In this document: one piece after another, positions 21,554 to 30,234 of the stretch | How positions within the stretch are numbered: position 1 is the stretch's first letter | Layout of the letters: every line of letters starts with the position of its first letter | Assembly (NCBI RefSeq): GCF_014203545.1 | Contig: NZ_JACHJG010000003.1 | Span: 248,001 to 312,000 of the forward strand | DNA from: Streptomyces netropsis | Lineage (GTDB): Bacteria > Actinomycetota > Actinomycetes > Streptomycetales > Streptomycetaceae | Direction: 5' to 3' | DNA length: 64,000 nucleotides | Translations under genes and position numbers: made by a program | The notes under the pieces: model-generated | What the model saw: only the letters and a program-made list of their open reading frames with translations | What the model was told of the DNA's origin: nothing | Databases searched by the model: none

Positions 21554-21594
21554 ACCGGGCCCCCACCGCCGACCGACGGCGGTGGGGGCCCGGT
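21554..21594 (+). terminator. Strong hairpin downstream of kgd
   Basis: An 18-bp perfect stem (21554-21571 with 21577-21594, arms beginning ACCGGGCCCCC and CGGCGGTGGG) with a 5-nt loop starts 27 bp after the kgd stop codon. Confidence 0.75.
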
Positions 21595-21667
21595 CCCGTT
21601 CCGGCACGTCCCGCCTATCCTGAGCGGGACATCCCACCAGACCCTGACTCACCCGACGGAGAGCACG

Positions 21668-21847
21668 TTGTACTTCACGGACCGCGGCATCGAGGAGCTG
21701 GAGAACCGGCGTGGCGAGGAGGAGGTCTCCCTCGGCTGGGTGGCCGAGCGCCTGCGCGAGTTCGTCGACCTCAACCCGGACTTCGAGGTGCCGGTGGAGC
21801 GCCTGGCGACCTGGCTGGCCCGCCTGGACGACGAGGACGACGAGTAG
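21668..21847 (+). CDS. Small DUF6104 family protein
   Basis: A 59-residue acidic cytoplasmic protein that begins (M)YFTDRGIEELENRRGEEE and ends WLARLDDEDDE. It is conserved in streptomycetes directly after kgd, but no function is known. The TTG start at 21668 is fixed by GGAG 6 nt upstream; no alternative start keeps the conserved N-terminus. It lies beyond the strong kgd terminator, so it is probably expressed from its own promoter. It is mostly helical and has no membrane segment. Confidence 0.85.
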   Translation: MYFTDRGIEELENRRGEEEVSLGWVAERLREFVDLNPDFEVPVERLATWLARLDDEDDE

Positions 21848-21849
21848 TA

Positions 21850-21894
21850 CCGGGGCTCCGCCCCGGACCCCGGTCCTCAAACGCCGGACGGGCT
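21850..21894. repeat. Intergenic hairpin plus copy of a dispersed Streptomyces element
   Basis: CCGGGGC-tcc-GCCCCGG (21850-21866) is a short hairpin immediately after the DUF6104 stop. It is followed by TCCTCAAACGCCGGACGGGC (from 21874), the reverse orientation of an element seen again near 33.0 and 59.2 kb. It probably helps terminate transcription between the convergent genes. Confidence 0.6.
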
Positions 21895-21907
21895 GGACGG
21901 CGCCCGC

Positions 21908-22729
21908 CTACATCCGCTCGCGCCACCGGTCGTAGGCCAGGGTCAGCACCCCGTCCGCCGCCAGTGCCCACCCCGCCGCCGCCCAGCCGCGGCGCCCGGC
22001 GCGGCGAGCGCAGAGCGCCACCGAGACACCCGCCGCTATTTCCGCCACGCCCAGGGCCTTGGCCCTGGGGCCGCGCGTCCACGCGCCGAGCATCCCCCGT
22101 TCGGACTCGTCGAGCCCGGCTCGCAGGGCATCGCGCCAGCCCGGCCATTCGACGGTCTCGGTGGCGGGCAGCGCCGCGGCCGCCTCGCGCAGCAGGGGAG
22201 CGTCCGTGCCCGGCGCGAGGCCCGCCCCGAGCTGGAGGCCCGCGCGGGCGAGGACCGCCACGAGACCCAGCGCCCGGGCGGGCGCGTCGATGTCCGCGTC
22301 CGGCTCGATGAGCCGGTCGAGCGCCGCCCCGTCGAGCACGGGGTCGAGGCCGAGCCGGGCGCGCAGGGCCGTCATGGCCTCCTCCGCACCGGGCGGCGGC
22401 GTGCCGTCCGCGTGCCAGGTGTGCGCGACCGTGCGGCGGAAGGCCGCCGCCACCACGAAGCCCGCTTCGGCGCCGTCCCACCACAGGCCGACGACCGGCC
22501 ACGACTCGGCGACGGTCAGCGCGTGCGCCCAGTCGGCCGTCAGCACGGACAGCTCCTCGCCCTCGTCCCGCCAGGACTCCGCACCGGGGACGAGCACGCT
22601 CCAGTCCTCGCCCGCCGGGGCCAGGAGCAGGGGTTTGCCGAGGAGCTGGGCGGAGGGGCGGACGCGGTCGGGCTCGGCCCGGCAGAGCAGCAGGACCCCT
22701 GCCGCCGGACGGTGATCAGTAGCTGACAT
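21908..22729 (-). CDS. Conserved hypothetical protein with C-terminal membrane segment
   Basis: A 273-residue protein without a recognised domain. The N-terminal half looks like a soluble alpha/beta fold with several tryptophans (EDWSVLVPGAESWRDEGEE; SWPVVGLWWDGAEAGFVVAA). The C-terminal ~40 residues are hydrophobic (GVAEIAAGVSVALCARRAG; GWAAAGWALAADGVLTLAYD) and could form one or two membrane helices. The start ATG at 22729 faces the DUF4097-PadR operon across about 95 bp. I do not recognise it; it looks Streptomyces-specific and may belong to the biology of the divergent operon. Confidence 0.7.
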   Translation of the reverse strand: MSATDHRPAAGVLLLCRAEPDRVRPSAQLLGKPLLLAPAGEDWSVLVPGAESWRDEGEELSVLTADWAHALTVAESWPVVGLWWDGAEAGFVVAAAFRRTVAHTWHADGTPPPGAEEAMTALRARLGLDPVLDGAALDRLIEPDADIDAPARALGLVAVLARAGLQLGAGLAPGTDAPLLREAAAALPATETVEWPGWRDALRAGLDESERGMLGAWTRGPRAKALGVAEIAAGVSVALCARRAGRRGWAAAGWALAADGVLTLAYDRWRERM

Positions 22730-22773
22730 GCGTCAACGCTATGCCACCCGGATGACACTTGACTTCCTCCAGA

Positions 22774-22807
22774 CGCGATATAACGTGTCTTCCAAGACAC
22801 GCGATAT
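22774..22807. promoter_or_regulatory. Operator of the DUF4097-PadR operon
   Basis: CGTGTCTT (22784-22791) and AAGACACG (22794-22801) are perfect inverted 8-mers around a 2-nt centre. They are flanked by direct repeats GCGATAT at 22774 and 22801, 27 bp apart. A -10-like TATAAC (22779-22784) abuts the dyad, so a bound protein would block the promoter. The PadR protein encoded second in the operon is the obvious candidate (inference). Confidence 0.62.
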
Positions 22808-22825
22808 GTTGCGAGGAGGCCCGGG

Positions 22826-23707
22826 ATGCCGGATCGGTCAGACCGAACGGACCAGTCGCACTGGTCACTGTCCGCCCCACGGACGCTCACCTTCGAGGAG
22901 CCGGTCACGGCCCTGAACGTGCGGCTCGTGGGGGGCACGGTCAACGTCGTCGGCGCCGCCACCGGCCCCGCCCGGCTGGAGCTGTCCGAGATCGACGGCC
23001 GGCCGCTCGTCGTCGGCCTCCACGACGGCACGCTCGTCGTCGGCTACGAGGACCTGCCGTGGCAGAACTTCCTCAAGTGGTTCGACCGCCGGGAGTGGAA
23101 CCGCACCGTCACCGTCACCCTGACCGTCCCCGCCGCCACCCGGGTCGAGGTCGGCGTCGTCACCGCGAGCGCCGTCGTCTCCGGGATCTCCGGCCGGACG
23201 GAGGTGCGCGGCGTGGGCGGCGACACCACGCTCGTCGGGCTGACCGGGTCCGTGCGGGCCGAGACCGTCACCGGTCGTCTGGAGGCCCAGTCCCTCGGCG
23301 GCGATCTGCGCTTCAACTCCGTCTCCGGCGACCTCACGCTCGTCGACGGCGCCGGCGGCACCGTCACGGCCGAATCGGTCAGCGGCGACGTGGTGGTCGA
23401 CCTCTCCCCCACCGCGCAGTGCCCGGACCTCGACATCACCAGCGTCTCCGGCGAGGTCGCCATCCGGCTGCCGCACCCCGTCGACGCGGAGGTGGACGCG
23501 GGCACCGCGAGCGGCACGCTCTCCTGCGCCTTCGAGGACCTGCGGGTCAGCGGCCAGTGGGGCGCCCGGAAGATCACCGGCCGGCTCGGCACCGGGCACG
23601 GCAAGCTCAAGGTCACCACCGTCTCGGGCCCGGTCGCGCTGCTGCGCAGGCCCGCGGACCCGGGCAGCGCCCCCGCCGACGTCCCCACGCAGGGAAAGGT
23701 CCTCTGA
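22826..23707 (+). CDS. DUF4097 family beta-strand-repeat protein
   Basis: A 293-residue protein made of repeating short beta strands that form a right-handed parallel beta solenoid. Typical turns are VVTASAVVSGISGRTEVRGV, LRFNSVSGDLTLVDGAGG and LDITSVSGEVAIRLP. There is no signal peptide or membrane helix, so it is probably cytoplasmic or attached through a partner. GAGGAGG lies 6 nt before the ATG. The stop overlaps the start of the PadR gene (TGATG). DUF4097 proteins often sit beside regulators of envelope stress or toxic-ion response; their molecular role is unknown. Confidence 0.85.
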   Translation: MPDRSDRTDQSHWSLSAPRTLTFEEPVTALNVRLVGGTVNVVGAATGPARLELSEIDGRPLVVGLHDGTLVVGYEDLPWQNFLKWFDRREWNRTVTVTLTVPAATRVEVGVVTASAVVSGISGRTEVRGVGGDTTLVGLTGSVRAETVTGRLEAQSLGGDLRFNSVSGDLTLVDGAGGTVTAESVSGDVVVDLSPTAQCPDLDITSVSGEVAIRLPHPVDAEVDAGTASGTLSCAFEDLRVSGQWGARKITGRLGTGHGKLKVTTVSGPVALLRRPADPGSAPADVPTQGKVL

Positions 23708-24717
23708 TGCCCCCCGTCTTCGCCCACGGCCGACTGCGTCTGTACCTCCTCAAGCTGCTCGACGAGGCGCCCCGCCACGGCTACGAGGTCATCCGGCAGT
23801 TGGAGGAGCGCTTCCAGGGCCTGTACGCGCCGTCCGCCGGCACGGTCTATCCGCGGCTGGCCAAGCTGGAGGCCGAGGGCCTCGTCACCCACACCACCGA
23901 GGGCGGCCGCAAGGTCTACGCCCTCACCGACGCCGGCCGCGCCGAGCTCGCCGACCGCCGGGGCGAGCTGGCCGAGCTGGAGCTGGAGATCCGCGAGTCC
24001 GTCTCCGCGCTCGCCGCCGACATCCGCGAGGACGTCCGCGGTGCCGCCGGTGACCTGCGGCGCGAGATGCGCGAGGCCGCGCTCCGGGCCCGTACGGACA
24101 CCGCCGGGGCGGCCGACGGCCACACCACCGACTACTTCGCGGGGGCGAAGGAGGAGTTCCGGCGCGCCAAGGAGGAGTGGCGGGAGCAGGCCCGCCGGGC
24201 GAAGGAGGAAGCCCGCCGCGCCCGCCAGGACGCCCAGCAGGCCCGCCACCAGGCCCAGCAGGCCCAGGACCGCACCCGTGAGGAGGTGCGGCGCGTCAAG
24301 GAGCGCGTGGAGGAGCAGGTCCGCGAGCACATGCGGCACGGCGACTGGCCGACGGGCCTGGTCGAGGGCGTCAACGCCCTCGCCAAGGAGCTCGGCGCCC
24401 TGGCCGGCCAGGGCGGCCGTCCGCACCGCGGTCCGGACGTGGCGCCCGACGACGTCACGGTGGAGCGGGAGGACGGGCCCGGCCGGCAGGAGCCGCCCGC
24501 GCCCGCGTGGGCCTCGGCCGACGACGCGCTCTCCAAGGACCCCGCCCGCGACCTCGACCGGCTGCTCGACCGCTTCCGTGACGACGTCCGCGACGCGGCC
24601 CGCGACCATGGCGTGACCCCGGGGCAACTCGCCACGGCCCGCCGGCACCTGGCCGCGGCGGCGGCCCGCATCGACGCGGTGCTCAAGCCGGAGCCCCGGC
24701 CCGGGGGAATGAAGTAA
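23707..24717 (+). CDS. PadR family regulator with long charged coiled-coil extension
   Basis: A 336-residue regulator. The PadR winged helix occupies residues 1-85 (LRLYLLKLLDEAPRHGYEVI, then GTVYPRLAKLEAEGLVTHTT and KVYALTDAGRAEL). An unusually long Arg/Glu/Ala/Gln-rich segment follows (about 95-220, for example RRAKEEARRARQDAQQARHQ) that must be coiled coil, and a final helical segment ends LAAAAARIDAVLKPEP. It is coupled to the DUF4097 gene by a 1-nt overlap. The long coil may mediate dimerisation or binding to the DUF4097 protein. Probably an autorepressor acting at 22774-22807. Confidence 0.88.
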   Translation: MPPVFAHGRLRLYLLKLLDEAPRHGYEVIRQLEERFQGLYAPSAGTVYPRLAKLEAEGLVTHTTEGGRKVYALTDAGRAELADRRGELAELELEIRESVSALAADIREDVRGAAGDLRREMREAALRARTDTAGAADGHTTDYFAGAKEEFRRAKEEWREQARRAKEEARRARQDAQQARHQAQQAQDRTREEVRRVKERVEEQVREHMRHGDWPTGLVEGVNALAKELGALAGQGGRPHRGPDVAPDDVTVEREDGPGRQEPPAPAWASADDALSKDPARDLDRLLDRFRDDVRDAARDHGVTPGQLATARRHLAAAAARIDAVLKPEPRPGGMK

Positions 24718-24748
24718 GCACCGGCCCGTACGCGTACGGGCCGGTGCT
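24717..24748. terminator. Perfect 32-bp palindrome between convergent genes
   Basis: AGCACCGGCCCGTACG followed directly by its exact reverse complement (24717-24748) begins at the last base of the PadR stop codon and ends 20 bp before the convergent gene's stop. It should terminate transcription in both directions. Confidence 0.8.
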
Positions 24749-24767
24749 CGCCGCCCCGGCGAAGGCC

Positions 24768-27416
24768 CTACTCGTCCCGCACACAGGGGAACGCGCCGCC
24801 CGGCCCCCATGACGTCCGTTCGTCCTGGCTGGCCCTGAACCCGCACTCCAGCGCCACTTCGGGGCCCGACGCGGTGTCGTGCAGCATCAACAGCCGCTTG
24901 TTCACCGGGACTTTGCCGTTGCGGTCGAAGGCCAGCACACCGGTGGCGCCGCGCTTGCCGTCCGGGCCGCCGACGCCCCGCACCAGGGACTGCTGCACCG
25001 TGCCCAGCCCGAACGGCGCCGAACCCGCGTCCTGGCGGGCCGAGTTGACGGCGGAGCCCAGCAGCCGCAGCGCGTCCCAGGCGAGCGGGGCATGGCCGTC
25101 GTTGCCCCACAGGTCGTCCGCGCCGTAGACCTTGCGGTACTGATCGCGGAAGCGGTCGCCCATGACGTTGGGCGAATGACTCTTGGGCAGTGCGTGCGCC
25201 GCGTAGTACAGCCGCACCCGGGGATGCAGGGCGCTGGGGTGCTGCGCGTCGACGACCGCGTTGGTGATGTCGTTGCCGCCGAGCACCGTCAACCGTCCGT
25301 CGCACCGCGTCCCGCCGGCGAACTCCTCCAGGAACGCGCTGAATTCGGTCGGCCTGGCCGCCCAGTACACCACCGTGCGCGGATCCTCCTGGATGCGCTC
25401 GCAGACCCTGATCGCCACCTCGGCCAGTGTGCTCGCCGACTCGACCCGGTCGCCCGACGCGGGCGGGACGGGCTCCCGGCCGGGCTCCGCGGTGTACCGG
25501 ATCGTCCGCGCGCCCTCGAACGCCGACGTGAACAACTCGCCCAGGTTGGCGCTGTAGCTGTCCGTGGGGTCCGCGACCACGACCGCCGCGCGGGCCGGAG
25601 CGCACGTCCCGGCCGACGTCTCCACGATGTTGCCGCGCCGGGCGAGGTCCGCGGCGATCCGGGCCTCGCGCCGGTTGTCGGGCGCCACCTGCCGGTACAT
25701 GCCGTGCTGCTGCATCTCCAGCGCGGTCGCCGTGGTGCCGATCACGGGCAGTCCCGCGTCGCCGAGGATGTCCCGGGCGGCCATGGTGTCGGCGCGGCTC
25801 TGCCCGAGGCCGACCACGCCCATGATCTCCGGCTCGCCCTTCCGCTCCGCCATCTCCCGCACGAGTTCCCCGGCCACTTCCGGGGCGTTCGAGAAGCGCG
25901 GGCCCGCGTCGAGGACCCGCACCCGGAGCCACACCTTGCGGTGCACGTCCTTGGCGGCCTCGCTGTTGAGCTGTTCCTGTGCGAGGGCGATGCCGCGCAG
26001 CTCGGGGATGGCGCCGCTGTACAGGCCGTCGTTCCAGTTGTCGACGGTCACCGGGATGCCGAGGTAGGCGACCGTCCGGATGACCGTGTCGGCTCGCTTG
26101 GCGGCCTTTTCGGCCTGTTTGTTCTGCTGGTCGATGGACTCCCGCGCCCGCGCGTACAGCTCCTTGGGGCTCTGCTCGGGGATCCGGCCCGGCGCGGCCG
26201 ACTCCGGCATGCGCACCGAGGCACCGAGGCACCGGTCGCTGGCCGGGTCGACGAAGTGCACCACCGCCAGGTAGGCCAGCAGCGACAGCGCCGTGACCCC
26301 TGCCACCGCCATGACGAACGCTTCCGCCCGCGGCGCCAGATCGGAGTGCACCCGTCCGGGCTGGATCTCCGGATAGCCGCGCAGCCGGCCCTCGGCCTCC
26401 TGGTCGGGCTCCCCGGCCAGCGGTTCCACGCCCACGGCGACCGCCCGCCCGCGCCCCCGGCCGGGGCTCCGCGCCCAGGAGTCGATCGTGGTCGTCGCCA
26501 TGGCGAGGCTCTGCGGGGTGTCCGGACCCGCCTGGCCCACCGCCAGCAGGACGACGGCGGTGCTGCCGGTCTGCTCGACCGCTTGCGGGAAGCCGCGCAC
26601 CACGCTTTCGGTGACCGAGCCGGGTGCGCCCTCGCGTGGGAGGACGAGGACGAAGCGGCTGCGCCGGCGCCTGGTCCAGGGGGAGAGCCTGGGGCCTCGC
26701 GCCGCCGCCTCCAGGTCGTCGAGCAGCGCGCACAGCAGTGCGTCCTCCCGCTCCGCGACGACCGCCTCGTGGTGGCGGAAGAAGTCCCCGCGGCCCGAGG
26801 GGACCCGGGCCCAGCGGCGGAACCAGCCGCCCTTGCGCATCATGCGGCGCCCCGCCCGGAAGCCGTACAGCCAGCGCGGCAGCACCCCGAACAGCGGGTG
26901 GCGGGCCCAGTGCCAGATCCAGGCCGCGATGTTGTCCGGCGTCTGGTCGCGGCCGCCGATCGCGTGCAGTGCCTTGAGGACGTGGGAGTCCTTGCGGCGC
27001 TCCGCGTAGCACTGGTCGCGCAGGTCCCGGGCCCGCACCGGCGCTTGGTCCTCCGTGGAGGAGGCCGCCGCGAAGGCGCGCACGAGCCGGTAGCGCGGCA
27101 GCCGCAGCCGGCCGAAGCCGCCGGGCAGGTTGTCGCGCAGGCCGTCCTCGATCTGCTCGAAGACGTCCCGTGTGCGCTGCCGGTCGCCGCGCGGCCGGGA
27201 CTCCTGGATCCGGGCGTACGGGACGAGTGCGCGGCCGCGGACCCGCAGCCGCAGGCACTCGCCCTCCGCTATCTGCTCGGCCTCGTCGCCCCGGCCCTGC
27301 TGGACGAGGACGATCCTGGCGGAGGGGCCGCGGCGCCCGGGTGGTACGAGTACGAGTTCTTCGAGCGCGGTGACGAAGTCCCCTACGGAGGGGACGGGTG
27401 GGATCGATGAGGACAT
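24768..27416 (-). CDS. Single-pass membrane protein with external type-1 periplasmic-binding-protein domain
   Basis: An 882-residue protein with an unusual layout. The first ~365 residues are cytoplasmic and show no clear catalytic motif; they include RRRRSRFVLVLPREGAPGSV and a hydrophobic strand TAVVLLAVGQAG. One membrane helix (about 365-388, EAFVMAVAGVTALSLLAYLA) is followed by ~490 extracytoplasmic residues with a LivK/AmiC-like type-1 binding fold (MGVVGLGQSRADTMAARDIL, GLPVIGTTATALEM, YRQVAPDNRREARIAADLA). Such folds bind amino acids or other small ligands. It is encoded alone, without an ABC permease, so it looks like a receptor rather than a transporter component. Start ATG 27416. Confidence 0.75.
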   Translation of the reverse strand: MSSSIPPVPSVGDFVTALEELVLVPPGRRGPSARIVLVQQGRGDEAEQIAEGECLRLRVRGRALVPYARIQESRPRGDRQRTRDVFEQIEDGLRDNLPGGFGRLRLPRYRLVRAFAAASSTEDQAPVRARDLRDQCYAERRKDSHVLKALHAIGGRDQTPDNIAAWIWHWARHPLFGVLPRWLYGFRAGRRMMRKGGWFRRWARVPSGRGDFFRHHEAVVAEREDALLCALLDDLEAAARGPRLSPWTRRRRSRFVLVLPREGAPGSVTESVVRGFPQAVEQTGSTAVVLLAVGQAGPDTPQSLAMATTTIDSWARSPGRGRGRAVAVGVEPLAGEPDQEAEGRLRGYPEIQPGRVHSDLAPRAEAFVMAVAGVTALSLLAYLAVVHFVDPASDRCLGASVRMPESAAPGRIPEQSPKELYARARESIDQQNKQAEKAAKRADTVIRTVAYLGIPVTVDNWNDGLYSGAIPELRGIALAQEQLNSEAAKDVHRKVWLRVRVLDAGPRFSNAPEVAGELVREMAERKGEPEIMGVVGLGQSRADTMAARDILGDAGLPVIGTTATALEMQQHGMYRQVAPDNRREARIAADLARRGNIVETSAGTCAPARAAVVVADPTDSYSANLGELFTSAFEGARTIRYTAEPGREPVPPASGDRVESASTLAEVAIRVCERIQEDPRTVVYWAARPTEFSAFLEEFAGGTRCDGRLTVLGGNDITNAVVDAQHPSALHPRVRLYYAAHALPKSHSPNVMGDRFRDQYRKVYGADDLWGNDGHAPLAWDALRLLGSAVNSARQDAGSAPFGLGTVQQSLVRGVGGPDGKRGATGVLAFDRNGKVPVNKRLLMLHDTASGPEVALECGFRASQDERTSWGPGGAFPCVRDE

Positions 27417-27471
27417 GGCTTCACCCCCGAACGGCCCGTCGCCGGGCCGCCACAGTCCTTGAGCACCGATG

Positions 27472-27519
27472 TACGACTACGTGTACGACTACGCATGCGA
27501 TGACGCTGATACGACTACG
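27472..27519. repeat. Three direct copies of TACGACTACG upstream of the receptor gene
   Basis: The 10-mer TACGACTACG occurs at 27472-27481, 27484-27493 and 27510-27519, all in one orientation, 56-103 bp upstream of the receptor gene. The spacings of 12 and 26 bp do not fit coding periodicity. They could be binding sites of an activator or repressor of that gene. Confidence 0.5.
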
Positions 27520-27590
27520 TCGATTGACGGGGCGCTCGCCCCGAGCCCTCCATCATCCTCAGGCCCCGGGCGCTGCGCCACCGCACCGGC

Positions 27591-29027
27591 TCACTCCGCT
27601 TCGCGCCCTGCCGTGACGACCACGGAGACCGGCGCACCGGCGCGCGGCGCGCCGTGCACGCGGACCGTGCCGCGCCGTCCCGGCGGAACGTCCCGGGTCC
27701 TGGTGCGGGCCGGGCCGGTCACGGTGATGTGCCAGCCGAGCGGGGCGGGCGGCAGGGACAGTTCGGTGGTGCCCGCCCGGTGCGGCACGTAGGTCAGGCG
27801 GTAGGCGGGGGCGGCCGGTTCGTAGGACTCGGCGGTGACGGTGCCGGCGACGACGACGGCGTACGGGCGGGCCGTGCGCTCCTTGTTCGTACGGAAACGG
27901 CCTTCGGCGTCCAGGGCGCAGTAGCCGCCGCCGTAGCACCAGGTGTAGCCCGCCCAGCCGGAGGTGTAGCGGGCGAGCGAGGCGAGGGCGTCGTCGTAGA
28001 AACGGCCCATGTTCGGCAGGGAGTTGTTGAGCGGCCCCCATTCGCCGACGACGACGGGGACGCGCTGCTCGCGGGGGTAGCGGGTGACGGCCGCCTCGTA
28101 GTTCTCGATCCACTTCGCGGCCGGGTCGTAGTCCCGCCCGGCCTCCATGGCCGCGTTGTAGAAGTGCGGGGCGTAGACGACCTTGGGGTCGTGGACGCGG
28201 CCGAGGGCGGTCGGTACGCCCTCGCCGACGATGGGGGTCGGCTCGACGAACAGCCAGTGCCGGCGGTCGACCTGCCGGATGGCGGCGGCGAGCCGGTTGT
28301 ACATGGGGGTGATCTGTTCGGCCTCGATCCGGCGGGCGGCGGCCGGCAGGTCCTCGCCGGGGCGGAGCCTGCCCATCGGCTCGTTGATGAGGTCGTAGCC
28401 GAGCACGGCCGGGTGGTGGGCGAGCCGCCCGGCGAGGACCTGCCACATCCGGGCCTGGGCGCGGCGCAGGTCCGCGTCCTCGTAGAGGTGCTCGAAGGCG
28501 GCCTGCACGGCGGGTTCGTAGTATTCGGCGAACCAGTCGTCGGGGTGCGGGGTGTAGGGCAGGCCGTCGGTGCGGGTGGCCCACTCGGGGATGCCGCGGT
28601 GGCTGCCGAAGGCGGGGCCGAAGACGTCCTGGTGGGCGTCGATCACGACCCGGACGCGATGGGCGTGCGCCCAGTCGAGGATCCGCTCGATCTTGGCGAG
28701 GTAGCGCTCGCTGTACTGGCCGCGCCGGGGTTCGAGGTCGTCCCAGAAGACCAGCAGCCGCGCGGTGTTGAAGCCCCGCGCGGCCAGGTCGCGGAAGTGC
28801 CGCTCGGTGATGTCGGACAGGGCCGGGGCACCGCGGTGGTTCTTGTCCTCGACGTTCCAGCCGCGCAGGGTGAGCACCCGCCCGTGCTCGTCGGTCAGCC
28901 TCGGGATGTCGGCCCGGCCGGCCGACGGGCGGGCCGCGGCGGGCGCGGGGGCCGTCGTGGTGAGCACCGCGGTGAGGGCGGTGAGGGCGGTGAGAATCGC
29001 GGTGAGATGAGCCCCGAGCTTGCGCAT
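27591..29027 (-). CDS. Secreted glycoside hydrolase family 5 (endoglycoceramidase/cellulase-like)
   Basis: A 478-residue exported hydrolase. A signal peptide (KLGAHLTAILTALTALTAVL, then APAAARPS) is followed by a GH5 TIM barrel. The family arginine and asparagine are in GFNTARLLVFWDD, the catalytic acid/base glutamate is in LGYDLINEPMG, and the nucleophile is the glutamate of VPVVVGEWGPLNN. The C-terminal ~90 residues form a small beta domain (YRLTYVPHRAGTTELSLPPA), an arrangement seen in endoglycoceramidase-like members. Substrate is uncertain: glycosphingolipid, beta-glucan or a steryl glucoside. It appears monocistronic. Confidence 0.88.
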   Translation of the reverse strand: MRKLGAHLTAILTALTALTAVLTTTAPAPAAARPSAGRADIPRLTDEHGRVLTLRGWNVEDKNHRGAPALSDITERHFRDLAARGFNTARLLVFWDDLEPRRGQYSERYLAKIERILDWAHAHRVRVVIDAHQDVFGPAFGSHRGIPEWATRTDGLPYTPHPDDWFAEYYEPAVQAAFEHLYEDADLRRAQARMWQVLAGRLAHHPAVLGYDLINEPMGRLRPGEDLPAAARRIEAEQITPMYNRLAAAIRQVDRRHWLFVEPTPIVGEGVPTALGRVHDPKVVYAPHFYNAAMEAGRDYDPAAKWIENYEAAVTRYPREQRVPVVVGEWGPLNNSLPNMGRFYDDALASLARYTSGWAGYTWCYGGGYCALDAEGRFRTNKERTARPYAVVVAGTVTAESYEPAAPAYRLTYVPHRAGTTELSLPPAPLGWHITVTGPARTRTRDVPPGRRGTVRVHGAPRAGAPVSVVVTAGREAE

Positions 29028-29063
29028 GACCCTCCGGAGGACTCCGGACGGCCCGGGGCAGCC

Positions 29064-30026
29064 CTAGACCGTCAGCACGATCTTTCCGAACACGTCTCCG
29101 TCGGACATCTTCTCGAACCCTTCCCGCGCCCGGTCAAGGGGCAGGACGGAGTCGATGACGGGCCGCACGCCCGTCGCGGCACAGAAGGACAGCAGGTCCG
29201 CCAGCTCGTCCTTGGTGCCCATCGTCGAGCCGACGATCTTCAGCTCCAGGAAGAAGACGCGGTTGAGCTCGGCGGCCTTGGGGTTCGGCCCGCTGGTCGC
29301 GCCGGAGATGACGAGGGTGCCGCCGGGCTTGAGGGACTTGACCGAGTGCGACCAGGTGGCGGCGCCGACGGTCTCGATGACGGCGTCGACGCGCTGCGGC
29401 AGCCGCACCCCCGGCTCGAACGCGCCTTCGGCGCCCAGCTCCACGGCCCGCTCGCGCTTGGCCGCGTCGCGGCTGGTGGCGAAGACCCGCAGCCCGGCCG
29501 CCGCCCCCAGCACGATCGCGGCGGTGGCGACGCCGCCCCCGGCGCCCTGCACGAGGACGCTCTGGCCGGGGCGTACGCCCGCGTTGGTGAACAGCATGCG
29601 GTACGCGGTCAGCCAGGCGGTGGGCAGGCAGGCGGCCTCCTCGAAGGACAGCCCCTTCGGCTTGGGCAGCACGTTCCACGTGGGCACGGCGACCCGCTCG
29701 GCGAAGGTGCCCTGATAGCGCTCGGTGAGGATGGACCTCGGCTCGTCCGGCCCCACGCCGTGGCCGCTCTGGCCGATGACGGAGTGGACGACGACCTCGT
29801 TGCCGTCCTCGTCGGTCCCGGCGGCGTCGCAGCCGAGGATCATCGGCAGCGCCTCCTCGCCGAGCCCCACGCCCCGCAGCGACCACAGGTCGTGGTGGTT
29901 GAGCGAGGCGGCCTTGACGTTGACGGTCGTCCAGCCCGGCCGTGGTCCGGGCTCGGGGCGCTCCCCCAACTCCAGGCCGTTCAGCGGCTGGTCACGGTCG
30001 ATGCGGGCGGCATAGGCGGCGAACAT
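29064..30026 (-). CDS. Zinc-binding dehydrogenase / quinone oxidoreductase family (MDR superfamily)
   Basis: A 320-residue NADPH-dependent oxidoreductase. The GroES-like N-terminal domain contains ASLNHHDLWSLRGVG and LGCDAAGTDEDGNEV. The Rossmann domain starts GQSVLVQGAGGGVATAAIVL, with the dinucleotide-specificity region FATSRDAAKRERAVELGAEG. The structural-zinc cysteine cluster of true alcohol dehydrogenases is absent, so it is closer to quinone oxidoreductases or enoyl reductases. It ends 36 bp before the GH5 gene on the same strand, but their roles look unrelated. Cytoplasmic. Confidence 0.9.
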   Translation of the reverse strand: MFAAYAARIDRDQPLNGLELGERPEPGPRPGWTTVNVKAASLNHHDLWSLRGVGLGEEALPMILGCDAAGTDEDGNEVVVHSVIGQSGHGVGPDEPRSILTERYQGTFAERVAVPTWNVLPKPKGLSFEEAACLPTAWLTAYRMLFTNAGVRPGQSVLVQGAGGGVATAAIVLGAAAGLRVFATSRDAAKRERAVELGAEGAFEPGVRLPQRVDAVIETVGAATWSHSVKSLKPGGTLVISGATSGPNPKAAELNRVFFLELKIVGSTMGTKDELADLLSFCAATGVRPVIDSVLPLDRAREGFEKMSDGDVFGKIVLTV

Positions 30027-30234
30027 GATCCGAACCTAGCCCCGGGGTGTCCGGGACGGAACCACGCGGCGATGTGACACGCGCCGCGTCCCTCTCGGAC
30101 CGTCCACGGCTCCCTCACACAACGACCGTATCCGCGGCCGAGTGCGGCCGTTCCGCGTTGACCGCGGGGCGGGTGGGGAGATTGGCTTCCCAGGTCCGTA
30201 CATATGCCGTACGGGCTCTCGCGAGGGGGGAATC

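Noticed and set aside
17613..21566. A ~1300-codon open frame antisense to kgd
   Set aside because: A high-GC artefact: stops are rare opposite strongly biased coding DNA, and the product is Leu/Val/Asp/Gly low complexity.
23044..27258. A ~1400-codon minus-strand frame across the DUF4097, PadR and receptor genes
   Set aside because: It crosses three real genes, a perfect terminator palindrome and an operator region; no domain is recognisable.
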